This document shows positions 1 through 6,859 of a stretch of 64,000 nt of DNA, one piece after another; the first letter of the stretch is position 1, and every line of letters begins with the position of its first letter. The stretch comes from Micromonospora lupini (GTDB taxonomy: Bacteria > Actinomycetota > Actinomycetes > Mycobacteriales > Micromonosporaceae). The position numbers and the translations under genes were made by a program. The notes under the pieces are model-generated. The model had not been told where the DNA came from and did not search any database. It saw nothing but the letters and a program-made list of their open reading frames with translations. The DNA lies in contig NZ_JAPENL010000001.1 in NCBI RefSeq assembly GCF_026342015.1, forward strand, positions 2,728,001 through 2,792,000. Direction: 5' to 3'.

Positions 1-1
1 G

Positions 2-715
2 CAGACCCCCGCGCTGGTGTGGATGCTGCTGACGAAGCGGCCGGAGAACGTCGCCGCCATGGTGCCTTGGGACAGGGCGTGGCCGTCGAACGTGTGGCTT
101 GGGGTGTCCGCCGAGAACCAGCGGTTCGCCGACCAGCGCATCCCGCTCCTGCTCACCCAGTCGGCCACGCGAAAGTTCGTCAGTGCCGCGCCCCTGCTGG
201 GTCCGGTGAACCTCGACCCCGCGTACTGCGATGCCCACGGTCGGTCCGAGGTCGTGACCGACGAGGGTGGCCAGGAGTGGTGCGGGTACTGCGCCGCCGA
301 CGGCTTCACCGGTGAACTGTCGTACGGGCACTGGTTGGACCCGCTGAACGGCGGCATCGACTGGGTCATCACGGAGGGCGAGTCGGGCGCGAAGGCCCGG
401 CCGACGCACCCGGACTGGTTCCGGTCGCTGCGCGACCAGTGCCAGACGGCCGGGGTGTACTTCCACCACAAGCAGAACGGCGAGTGGCACCACCGCTTCC
501 CGGCGGACTGGTCGCCCGCCGACGCGTGGACGAACCCGCAACGGCACCGCTGGGTGGATCCGGTTACCGGCAAGACGAAGCCGTTCGCCGAGTTCACCGG
601 CACCGATGACCGGGCGTGGGCGCACGTCGCCCGGGTGGGGCTGAAGGCCGCCGGCCGGCTGCTCGACGGCGAGCTGCACGACGCCCGCCCGTTCCCGGTC
701 GGAGCGCCAGCGTGA
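2..715 (+). CDS. DUF5131 (phage Gp37/Gp68-like) protein, 5'-truncated
   Basis: The reading frame is open from the first codon of the window, so the N-terminus lies outside; the first visible Met is at base 17. The remaining roughly 235 residues include the block TKRPENV, the block WLGVSAENQ and the block WVITEGESG near the middle, which I recognise from the DUF5131 or Gp37/Gp68 family found in phages and prophages. The Cys-rich N-terminal motif of the family would be in the missing part. A Cys-x2-Cys pair sits about a third of the way in. Biochemical function is not established. The stop overlaps the GTG of the next gene by 4 bases, so the two are probably translationally coupled. Confidence 0.8.
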   Translation, partial: QTPALVWMLLTKRPENVAAMVPWDRAWPSNVWLGVSAENQRFADQRIPLLLTQSATRKFVSAAPLLGPVNLDPAYCDAHGRSEVVTDEGGQEWCGYCAADGFTGELSYGHWLDPLNGGIDWVITEGESGAKARPTHPDWFRSLRDQCQTAGVYFHHKQNGEWHHRFPADWSPADAWTNPQRHRWVDPVTGKTKPFAEFTGTDDRAWAHVARVGLKAAGRLLDGELHDARPFPVGAPA

Positions 716-1227
716 GCCCGAAGCGCATCCGCTGGACCCGGTTCGTCGGTGCGTCCCTGCCCCCGAACACCAGCCTCATCACCCGGTCCACCCGGTACGG
801 CAACCCGTTCCCGGTGTGCGAGCACCGCAGCCAGCAGCAGGCGGTCGACCAGTTCGGCGCCTTCCTGGCGACCCGCGTCGTCGACCCGGCGTGGTTGTGC
901 TGCGACCGCGACATCCTGCGGCGAGCCGAGCGGTACCCGACCGCGCAGCAGATCCGCCGGGATCTGGCCGGCCGGGACCTGGCCTGCGCCTGCCAGCCGG
1001 GCACCCCGTGCCACGGCGATCCCCTGCTGGCCCTCGCGAACGGTCCCCCAACGGTCACCGCCAGCCGCCCGGCCCGCCCCCTGATTGACCTCGACCTGGG
1101 CCACGCCCACCAGTACGGCTACCGCCAGCCCCGCTACATCCCGACGGACGACGGCGAGGCCCTGCCCGCCGACCAGACCCGCACAGAACAGGAGCCGACA
1201 TGGGACACGGATCAACCCACGGAATGA
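712..1227 (+). CDS. DUF4326 domain protein
   Basis: A GTG start overlaps the stop of the previous gene (GTGA). The 171-residue product has the family pattern: RYGNPF near residue 25, a helical segment with PTAQQIRRDLAGRDLACAC, then a CxxGxxCHGD-type ending around residue 100. Phage DUF4326 proteins are small and have no proven activity. The C-terminal 70 residues are proline-rich and not part of the domain. The 3' end overlaps the WhiB gene by 28 bases if that gene starts at 1200. Confidence 0.75.
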   Translation: MSPKRIRWTRFVGASLPPNTSLITRSTRYGNPFPVCEHRSQQQAVDQFGAFLATRVVDPAWLCCDRDILRRAERYPTAQQIRRDLAGRDLACACQPGTPCHGDPLLALANGPPTVTASRPARPLIDLDLGHAHQYGYRQPRYIPTDDGEALPADQTRTEQEPTWDTDQPTE

Positions 1228-1517
1228 GCAGCCAGTCCACGTCCGCCGACAGCGTGCCTCTCGACTGGCGGCACCTGGGCGTCTGCCGCGACGAGGACCC
1301 CGAACTGTTCTTCCCCATCGGCACCACCGGCCCGGCTCTGTTGCAGGTCGAGCAGGCCAAGGCGGTCTGCCGCCGCTGCCCCGTCGCCGACCAGTGCCTC
1401 TCCTGGGCGATGGAGTCCGGTCAGGAATTCGGGGTGTGGGGCGGCATGTCCGAGGAGGAGCGCCGCGCCGCCCAGCGCCGCGGTGGCCTCCGGATCCTGC
1501 GCGCCCACCAGGCGTAA
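1200..1517 (+). CDS. WhiB-family transcriptional regulator
   Basis: The 105-residue protein carries the four conserved cysteines of a Wbl protein (C29, C57, C60, C66), which in the family bind a 4Fe-4S cluster, followed by the GVWGG turn at residues 78-82 and a basic C-terminus. WhiB-like proteins act with the principal sigma factor to alter promoter choice. Phage-encoded members can interfere with host Wbl regulation; that role here is inference. An AGGAG lies 5 bases before ATG 1200. An alternative ATG at 1224 overlaps the upstream stop (ATGA). Confidence 0.93.
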   Translation: MGHGSTHGMSSQSTSADSVPLDWRHLGVCRDEDPELFFPIGTTGPALLQVEQAKAVCRRCPVADQCLSWAMESGQEFGVWGGMSEEERRAAQRRGGLRILRAHQA

Positions 1518-1551
1518 CCCAATCACCCCACCAACCAGAGGGAGGTCACCC

Positions 1552-2064
1552 ATGGCGGGAGACACCACCATCACGGTCGTCGGCAACCTGACCGATGACC
1601 CCGAACTGCGGTTCACCCCGTCCGGGGCGGCCGTCGCCAAGTTCCGGGTCGCGTCGACGCCCCGGTTCATGGACAAGACGACGAACGAGTGGAAGGAAGG
1701 GGAGCCCCTGTTCCTCGCGTGCACGGCCTGGCGCGACATGGCCGAGCACATCGCCGAGTCGTTGCAGCGCGGCGCCCGCGTCATCGTGACGGGCCGGCTG
1801 CGGCAGCGCTCGTACGAGACGCGTGAGGGTGAGAAGCGCACCGTCATCGAGCTGGAAGTGGACGAGATCGGTCCGTCGCTGCGGTACGCCACGGCGAAGG
1901 TGCAGAAGGCGTCCCGGTCCGGCGGCCCCGGCAGCTCGACCGGGTCCGCGCAGGCGCCGGCAGGCAGCGGCTTCGACGACCCGTGGGCGTCCGGTGCCCC
2001 GGCCAGCCCCGCGCACGGCCGCTCCGCCGCCGGCAGCGGCTTCGACGAAGAGCCCCCGTTCTGA
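1552..2064 (+). CDS. ssb: single-stranded DNA-binding protein
   Basis: The 170-residue product has an N-terminal OB fold (residues 1 to about 115) with [18 protein letters not shown] at the front, [11 protein letters not shown] next, and the [14 protein letters not shown] block. A flexible Gly/Ser/Pro-rich linker follows, and the protein ends in EEPPF, an acidic tip matching the partner-binding tail of bacterial SSBs. It would coat single-stranded DNA during phage replication. A GGGAGGTCACCC leader precedes the ATG with good spacing. The stop overlaps the next ATG. Confidence 0.96.
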   Translation: MAGDTTITVVGNLTDDPELRFTPSGAAVAKFRVASTPRFMDKTTNEWKEGEPLFLACTAWRDMAEHIAESLQRGARVIVTGRLRQRSYETREGEKRTVIELEVDEIGPSLRYATAKVQKASRSGGPGSSTGSAQAPAGSGFDDPWASGAPASPAHGRSAAGSGFDEEPPF

Positions 2065-2264
2065 TGGCCGGCACCTCATCGAGCAGCAGCGCCGGGGGCA
2101 TCGGCTTCGTCGGCGCACTCACCATCACGTTCATCGTCCTGAAGCTGACCGGCGTCACCGACTGGTCCTGGTGGGTGGTGGTCTCCCCCATCCTGGCCGC
2201 CATCGCCGCGGTCGTCCTGATCGTGCTGGCCGTCATCGGCGCCGCGATCCGCAAATCCAAGTAA
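2064..2264 (+). CDS. small two-helix membrane protein
   Basis: A 66-residue protein with a Ser-rich N-terminus, two hydrophobic stretches (about residues 12-30 and 35-60) and a basic tail RKSK, so it probably spans the membrane twice. Its ATG overlaps the ssb stop. No family is recognised. It sits among replication accessory genes, with no evidence for a specific task. Confidence 0.65.
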   Translation: MAGTSSSSSAGGIGFVGALTITFIVLKLTGVTDWSWWVVVSPILAAIAAVVLIVLAVIGAAIRKSK

Positions 2265-2278
2265 GGAGTCCCGCTCTC

Positions 2279-2956
2279 ATGACGACCTACATCCCCACTG
2301 GCGAGCTGACCGGGCTGCTCGACGACGTGATGGGCTTCGCCTGCCCCGACCCGGAGTTGCCCCGGATCCACGCGGTCCGCCTCGACTTCGACGGAGAAGC
2401 CCTGCACGCCTCCGCGACCGACGACATGCACGCCGGCATGTCCACTTGGCACCCGGGCGACCTTCCGGAGAGCGCCACGCAGGAGGGCCTGTTCTCTCGC
2501 GTGGGTGGCCGGGACGATCCCTGGTCGATCGTCATCGCCCTCAGCGACGCCGCCGATCTGGCGAAGAAGGTAAAGCTGAAGGAGAAGGATCGGTGGGTTC
2601 CGTTGGGCCTGGACTTCATTCAGGGCGTGACGGACGAGCACCGGTTGCGGGTGGCGCGCAACACCGACTGCGGGTACCCGGGCCTCGCTGTGACCGTCCT
2701 GGACCGGGACGTGGACATGCCGAACGTCCGACGCGGCCTCGACATCAACGTGATCCCGTTCCCGGTCGCGGAGATGGAGTTCAACCCGCTGCTCCTGGCC
2801 CACTTCGGTGCGGTCCGGATGCGCGGCGACTCGATGCGGCTCGTCTACACCGGCCCGGACACCCCGGCGATCGTCACGATCGGCGACCGGTTCATCGGCG
2901 GCATCAAGCCGGTCCGCAAGTCCTCGCGCCGACTCAGTTCCGTCGCCGCCGCCTGA
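2279..2956 (+). CDS. sliding-clamp-like protein (DNA polymerase III beta fold)
   Basis: A 225-residue protein preceded by an AAGGAG. The C-terminal 40 residues follow the last-domain pattern of beta clamps: a FGAVRMRGDSMRLVYTG strand pair, then a pocket-like ending with GGIKPVR. The protein is about 60 percent of the length of a bacterial beta subunit, so it would have fewer domains per chain than host DnaN. It lies between ssb and a vWA gene, which fits a replication accessory. The assignment rests on motif resemblance only; it could also be an unrelated phage protein. Confidence 0.5.
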   Translation: MTTYIPTGELTGLLDDVMGFACPDPELPRIHAVRLDFDGEALHASATDDMHAGMSTWHPGDLPESATQEGLFSRVGGRDDPWSIVIALSDAADLAKKVKLKEKDRWVPLGLDFIQGVTDEHRLRVARNTDCGYPGLAVTVLDRDVDMPNVRRGLDINVIPFPVAEMEFNPLLLAHFGAVRMRGDSMRLVYTGPDTPAIVTIGDRFIGGIKPVRKSSRRLSSVAAA

Positions 2957-2995
2957 CCCGCGTCGTCTCCCCAACTCCCGAAAGGAGCACCCCGC

Positions 2996-3658
2996 ATGTC
3001 CAAGCCCACCACATACGTCCTGCTCATCGTCGACATGTCCGGCTCAATGAACAAGCTCGCCGACGACGTCCGCGGCGGCTTCAACGCCTACGTCGACGAG
3101 CTGCGCGCCGACACCGATCGGGAGTACCGCCTGTCGGTGACCCTCTTCGACACCGAGTTCATTCCGCTGTGCACGGCTCACTCACTCGACGGGGCGCCGG
3201 CCATGACGGAGGCCAACTACCGGCCGCGCGGGTCGACCGCGCTGATGGACGCGGTCGGGTTGACCATCGGCCAGTTCGAGTCGGCGGCGGCCCTCGACGA
3301 AGACGACCGGGTTTTGGTCGTGGTGCAGACCGACGGCAGGGAGAACAGCTCGCGGGAGTTCACCGCTGCGGACATCACCCATCTGATCAAGACGCGGGAG
3401 GCGGGCGGCCGGTGGTCGTTCGTGTTCCTCGGCGCCGGCCCGAACACCTGGCGGCAGGCCGAGGGCATGGGCTTCCAGATCGGTTCGACCGTCGCCCTGG
3501 ACGCGTCGGAGCAAGCCACGAAGGGCAGCTACTTCGGGCTGGCCACGGCGACGCGCAGCTACTCCCGGGGTGGGTCGGCCGCCGACAGCGCCGCGACGGT
3601 CGCTGCTGCCTCAGGCGGTCGAGTTCCCTCCGGCTCCGACAGCGGCGCCGGCTACTGA
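2996..3658 (+). CDS. von Willebrand factor A domain protein
   Basis: The 220-residue protein has a complete MIDAS signature: D13-x-S-G-S17 at the start, a conserved Thr in the PRGSTALMDAV block around residue 82, and TDGRE near residue 115. This is a metal-dependent protein-protein interaction fold. The last 30 residues are Ser/Gly/Ala-rich. An AAAGGAG sits upstream of the ATG. It is followed by a small membrane protein and an SPFH protein in the same direction; such cassettes suggest a membrane-associated assembly, but no partner is known. Confidence 0.85.
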   Translation: MSKPTTYVLLIVDMSGSMNKLADDVRGGFNAYVDELRADTDREYRLSVTLFDTEFIPLCTAHSLDGAPAMTEANYRPRGSTALMDAVGLTIGQFESAAALDEDDRVLVVVQTDGRENSSREFTAADITHLIKTREAGGRWSFVFLGAGPNTWRQAEGMGFQIGSTVALDASEQATKGSYFGLATATRSYSRGGSAADSAATVAAASGGRVPSGSDSGAGY

Positions 3659-3659
3659 C

Positions 3660-3938
3660 GTGGCCGTGGTCGTCGCGGCCGTGGTGCTGCTGTCGGTTAT
3701 GGCCGGGGCGGCCGTCGGGTTCACCGTCGGCGCTAGCACCAACGCCACCCAGTCCCTGCGCGCGCTGGGCTTCACCAAGAACTCGGCGAAGCTCTACGCC
3801 CGCGCCATCAAGATCCTCAATCGCATGAGTCGGGTCATCGAACTCGACGGCGACTTCGCAGGCGACGTCCTGTCACCCGAAACCAAGAAGCAGGTCGACG
3901 ACCTGCTCGATGACTACCGCAAGGAGATCAACCGCTAA
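3660..3938 (+). CDS. small membrane-anchored protein
   Basis: A 92-residue product from GTG 3660, chosen because it minimises overlap with the vWA gene; an earlier in-frame GTG at 3570 would add 30 Pro/Ala-rich residues. It starts with a single hydrophobic helix (about residues 1-22), followed by a charged helical domain. The stop overlaps the ATG of the SPFH gene (TAATG). Topology suggests a one-pass protein with a cytoplasmic helical domain. No family is recognised. Confidence 0.6.
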   Translation: MAVVVAAVVLLSVMAGAAVGFTVGASTNATQSLRALGFTKNSAKLYARAIKILNRMSRVIELDGDFAGDVLSPETKKQVDDLLDDYRKEINR

Positions 3939-4792
3939 TGCCATTCCTGTTCTACGTCGCCATCTTCTTCTTCGTGGTCGCGGTACTCGCCGCCCTGGGA
4001 GCGGCGGTCGTCAGCGACAAGCGGCGACCGGCCCGAGCCGCTGTCGCGTTCCTCGCCTTCGGGCTGATCCTCTGCCTCCTTGCGTCCATGAACACCGTGC
4101 CCGTCAGATACGTCGGCATCGTCACTAGCTTCGGCAAGCCCACCGGCGAGACCACCGGCGCCGGACTTCAGTTCGTCGCGCCGTGGGAGAACGTCGACGA
4201 CTGGGACGCCTCCCGGCAGGCATACGACCACCGCAGCGAGAAGACCTGCGTGCAGGTCCGCATCGCGAGCCTCGCCAACGCCTGCGTGGAGGCCCTGGTC
4301 GAGTGGCACACCAGGCCGGGCCGTGCCCCGGAGCAGTGGGCCAGCTACAAGAAGGAGTTCGAGACGTTCACGGCCCGCCGGGTGGACCCGGCGTTCGCAG
4401 AGGCGTTCAACGAGGCGTTCAACCCGCACGACCCCCTGAAGAACATCGACGGCCAGGGCAACCTCAACGTCCCGCTCGGCCCGTACGCCGACACGGTCAA
4501 GGCCGGCATCGTCAAGCGCATCGGCGAGGACGTCGAGGTGCTGTCCGTGGTGGTGACCCGGGTCAACTACGACGACAAGACGCAGGGCTACATCGAGGCG
4601 TTCCAGCAGGCCGTCCTGAAGACCCGGACGCTCGAAAAGGAGAAGGCCAACGCCCTGATCCAGAAGCAGATCACGGAGACGAACGCCCAGGTCAACGACG
4701 TCACCCGCTGCTTGGAGATCGCCGACAGGCACGGCAACGAGCCCGGGTTCTGCCTGGGCGGCGGCAACCCGGTCCAGAGCGGCAAGAAGTAG
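3938..4792 (+). CDS. SPFH/band-7 (prohibitin-like) membrane protein
   Basis: The 284-residue protein starts with two hydrophobic helices (about residues 3-25 and 33-50), then a band-7 domain: VPVRYVGIVTSFGKP near residue 55, the AGLQFVAPWENVDDW block, a helical middle, and a C-terminal coiled-coil segment around KTRTLEKEKANALIQKQ. SPFH proteins form oligomeric membrane microdomain scaffolds. Phage copies are known, but their purpose is unclear. It closes a three-gene cluster (vWA, small TM, SPFH) and is followed directly by a hairpin terminator. Confidence 0.85.
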   Translation: MPFLFYVAIFFFVVAVLAALGAAVVSDKRRPARAAVAFLAFGLILCLLASMNTVPVRYVGIVTSFGKPTGETTGAGLQFVAPWENVDDWDASRQAYDHRSEKTCVQVRIASLANACVEALVEWHTRPGRAPEQWASYKKEFETFTARRVDPAFAEAFNEAFNPHDPLKNIDGQGNLNVPLGPYADTVKAGIVKRIGEDVEVLSVVVTRVNYDDKTQGYIEAFQQAVLKTRTLEKEKANALIQKQITETNAQVNDVTRCLEIADRHGNEPGFCLGGGNPVQSGKK

Positions 4793-4801
4793 CCCGCGGC
4801 T

Positions 4802-4832
4802 GGCGCGGCCCGTCGAGAGGGCGGGCCGCGCC
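4802..4832 (+). terminator. hairpin terminator after the SPFH gene
   Basis: A perfect 11-bp inverted repeat (GGCGCGGCCCG with its complement), with a 9-base loop, starts 10 bases after the SPFH stop. There is no T-run, which is common for actinobacterial terminators. Confidence 0.6.
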
Positions 4833-4868
4833 GCCGGCCGGATCAACCAGGGGGGGGAGGTGGTGGCG

Positions 4869-5087
4869 GTGAGCCGTCAGAAGTTCACGGTCGTACCCCG
4901 GCCGGTGCCGGGCTTCGTCCGTCAGCCCCCGCCGACCCGGCCGTGCGGCGCCGGTGTGACCGCGTGCGGTGCTGAGCCGGCCCGCCTGTACCCGTGCGGG
5001 TGGCGGTGCGACGCCCACTGCCCGGCGGTGTACGCCGCACAGAAGCCCGACACCGGGATGGTGTCGGGCTCAGGTGGTGTGGGGTGA
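4869..5087 (+). CDS. small Cys-rich putative zinc-binding protein
   Basis: A 72-residue product with the block CGAEPARLYPCGWRCDAHCP at mid-length, a C-x7-C-x3-C-x3-C pattern that looks like a small metal-binding knuckle seen in actinophage proteins often mis-annotated as LigA. GTG 4869 is preferred because a GGGGAGG lies 8 bases upstream; other GTGs at 4860 and 4863 are too close to it. Function unknown. Confidence 0.55.
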   Translation: MSRQKFTVVPRPVPGFVRQPPPTRPCGAGVTACGAEPARLYPCGWRCDAHCPAVYAAQKPDTGMVSGSGGVG

Positions 5088-5092
5088 GGCGG

Positions 5093-5281
5093 CTACAGCT
5101 CGGTGGGATTGCCGTCCTTCTTGCGAAGCCGGCGGTACTCGGCGATGGGGATGATCACGGCACCGACCTTGCCGTGCCGGGTCACCGGGAAGTGCTCCTC
5201 AAGCGTGCCGTCGATGCCCTGCTTGACGATCTCGCCGATCTCCGTGCGTACGTCCTCGACGGTGAGCTGCCTCAGTTTCAC
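5093..5281 (-). CDS. Phd/YefM-like antitoxin (orphan)
   Basis: A 62-residue leftward product. The stretch from FPVTRHGKVGAVIIPIAEYRRL matches the N-terminal DNA-binding and dimer domain of Phd/YefM antitoxins, in which a TRHG turn precedes a hydrophobic strand and an EYxxL helix. No toxin gene is adjacent on either strand. GTG 5281 is preferred over an in-frame GTG at 5347 because a TACGAT box ends 6 bases before it, consistent with a leaderless mRNA. Three short repeats lie just upstream. It may act as a stand-alone repressor for the divergent replication genes. Confidence 0.6.
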   Translation of the reverse strand: MKLRQLTVEDVRTEIGEIVKQGIDGTLEEHFPVTRHGKVGAVIIPIAEYRRLRKKDGNPTEL

Positions 5282-5289
5282 CCCGGCAT

Positions 5290-5330
5290 CGTATCGGTCT
5301 TCCTGCGGATCTCCTGCGGTACTCCTGTGC
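5290..5330 (-). promoter_or_regulatory. promoter and repeat operator of the antitoxin-like gene
   Basis: Read on the minus strand, TACGAT (5290-5295) is a plausible -10 box placed for a leaderless transcript starting at GTG 5281. On the plus strand TCCTGCGG occurs at 5301-5308 and 5312-5319, and the variant TCCTGTGC at 5323-5330, an exact 11-base period that puts all three on one face of the helix. This arrangement fits cooperative binding of a small dimeric repressor, probably the gene's own product (inference). Confidence 0.45.
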
Positions 5331-5353
5331 CCCGCGCCTGTCGTCACCGAAAC

Positions 5354-5426
5354 TCCTTAGGTAGTTCTCTGGAAAGTCCTTAGGAAAGAGGTTAAGGTCG
5401 GGACGTGTCCAGGTCAACCTGACCAG
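5354..5426. promoter_or_regulatory. repeat/palindrome region upstream of the replication operon
   Basis: TCCTTAGG occurs at 5354-5361 and 5377-5384 (23 bases apart, about two helical turns). At 5408-5426 lies an imperfect 19-bp palindrome with arms GGTCA and TGACC around ACC, extended by CC/GG. The stretch is visibly less GC-rich than its surroundings. The position between the leftward antitoxin-like gene and the rightward replication genes suggests an operator/promoter region. No clear -35/-10 pair could be fixed. Confidence 0.45.
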
Positions 5427-5483
5427 GCAAAACGGCAGCGCAACACCCCTGCACCACCCCGCGCCACCAGAACGGAGCACCAC

Positions 5484-5576
5484 GTGACCCAGGCCCACTC
5501 CACCGGCAACGCCGCGACAATCGCCGCGAGCAGCCGCCGTGGACGCGCCGCCACCCTCGCGGGAGCGCTGGCCTGA
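5484..5576 (+). CDS. possible 30-residue leader peptide
   Basis: A short frame from GTG 5484, with a GGAG 7 bases upstream, encodes an Ala/Ser/Arg-rich peptide and stops in a TGATG overlap with the replication initiator start. The overlap and ribosome binding site suggest that it is translated and couples translation of the next gene. There is no homology basis; it could equally be untranslated leader. Confidence 0.3.
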   Translation: MTQAHSTGNAATIAASSRRGRAATLAGALA

Positions 5577-6859
5577 TGCGGAACTACGCGCAACTGTTCA
5601 CCGCCATCTGGCGGGACGACGACTTCAAGGCCCTCAACCCGGCCCGGCAGCAGGCGTACTTCCTGCTCGTCACCCAGCCGAACATCTCCGCCGGTGGCGT
5701 ACTGCCACTGACCGTGCGCCGGTGGGCGAAATTGTCCGAGGGCGACACGACCGCCGACCTCCGGGAGCGCATCGAGCACCTGGACGCGGCGGCGTTCGTC
5801 GTGGTGGACGAGGACACCGAGGAGCTGTTGGTCCGGTCGTTCATCCGCCATGACAACGGCTACCGGAACCCGCGCCGTCAGCCGTCGATCCGTGAGGCGG
5901 TCCGGGCGGTCGAATCGCCCCGGCTGCGGCAGGTGCTCGCCGAGGAGCTGGCGCGGTTGGGGTGCCCGGCGTCGTGGTTGGAGGGCGACGCAAGCGACGC
6001 CCCGCCGGAAGACCCGGCTGATGACCCGTTTCCGCAGGTCAATAGCCATTCCGATAGCCATTCCGATGCCCCGGACGGCACCGGCGGAATGGCTAACGAG
6101 TCAGCACCGGCGCGTACCGCAACCCCCAACCCACAACCCACAACCCACAACCCGGCCGACGCCGCGCCGGCCTCACCACCGGCCGCCGAGCCGACAACCA
6201 TCACCCCGGGGTGGCTCACCACCCACATCAAGCCGACCGCACGCCCCGGAGACACCGGCACGCAGGCCGGCCTGTTCTCCACCCGCACGGTCAAACTCAC
6301 CGAGCGGCAGCAGATCATCTACGACTGGTCGCGCGCCGACTACCCCGAGACGACCGAGGATGACGCCCGCGCCGTCGAAAGGCTGGTCCGCCTCGACTAC
6401 CCGGGCAAGCCCGTCGGCTACATCCGGGCGATCGCCGGCCCCGAGGGGTCCGGCTTCGGTGCCTGGTACGAGCGGATGCGCAAGGAGCGCGGGGAGGCCA
6501 CCGAACGGGCCATCCGCGAGATGGAGAAGACCGAACCGGCCTGCGAGCACGGCACCCTCGCCGGCCGCGCCCTCCACCCGACGCACCACACGCTGATCTG
6601 CCCGCAATGCCGCAGCGGTGCGCCAGCCCGCGTCAACGACGCGACCACCCACCCGGACGTGATCGCCGCCCTCGCCGCCTACCAGGCCGCTAGCCACGGG
6701 CTGCCCCTGCCAACCACCACGCTGATCGCCCTCACCCAGCAGGCCGAAGCCTTGCGCCGGGCAGGGGTTCCCGCCGAACAGCTGACCGCCCTCGCCCGTG
6801 CCGCGGCTGCCGCCGGTACAGGGCTGCTCACCGCTGCCCGGAAGGACTCCGCCGCATGA
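5576..6859 (+). CDS. replication initiator / replisome organizer protein
   Basis: A 427-residue protein. The N-terminal 110 residues (RNYAQLF, then NPARQQAYFLLVTQPN, then a winged-helix-like GGVLPLTVRRWAKL) match helix-turn-helix replication proteins common in actinophages. A Pro/Thr/Ala-rich linker covers residues about 150-235, and the C-terminal half is helical with a C-x25-C-x2-C cluster near residues 322-350. The linker DNA carries iteron-like repeats (6043-6153), as in the lambda O gene, so the protein probably binds its own gene as origin. The last 4 bases overlap the dnaB start. Confidence 0.7.
   Translation: MRNYAQLFTAIWRDDDFKALNPARQQAYFLLVTQPNISAGGVLPLTVRRWAKLSEGDTTADLRERIEHLDAAAFVVVDEDTEELLVRSFIRHDNGYRNPRRQPSIREAVRAVESPRLRQVLAEELARLGCPASWLEGDASDAPPEDPADDPFPQVNSHSDSHSDAPDGTGGMANESAPARTATPNPQPTTHNPADAAPASPPAAEPTTITPGWLTTHIKPTARPGDTGTQAGLFSTRTVKLTERQQIIYDWSRADYPETTEDDARAVERLVRLDYPGKPVGYIRAIAGPEGSGFGAWYERMRKERGEATERAIREMEKTEPACEHGTLAGRALHPTHHTLICPQCRSGAPARVNDATTHPDVIAALAAYQAASHGLPLPTTTLIALTQQAEALRRAGVPAEQLTALARAAAAAGTGLLTAARKDSAA
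6043..6153. repeat. iteron cluster inside the initiator gene (putative origin)
   Basis: TAGCCATTCC occurs directly at 6043-6052 and 6055-6064 (12-base period) and inverted (GGAATGGCTA) at 6086-6095. About 30 bases further on, the heptamer CAACCCA is repeated almost four times in tandem (6127-6153). The repeats lie in the codons of the linker between the initiator's two domains. Layout and position resemble phage origins embedded in initiator genes; use as an origin is inferred. Confidence 0.5.

Noticed and set aside
5093..5281. Complete toxin-antitoxin pair
   Set aside because: No toxin-like frame exists on either side; the left neighbour is a Cys-rich phage protein and the right neighbour a replication leader.
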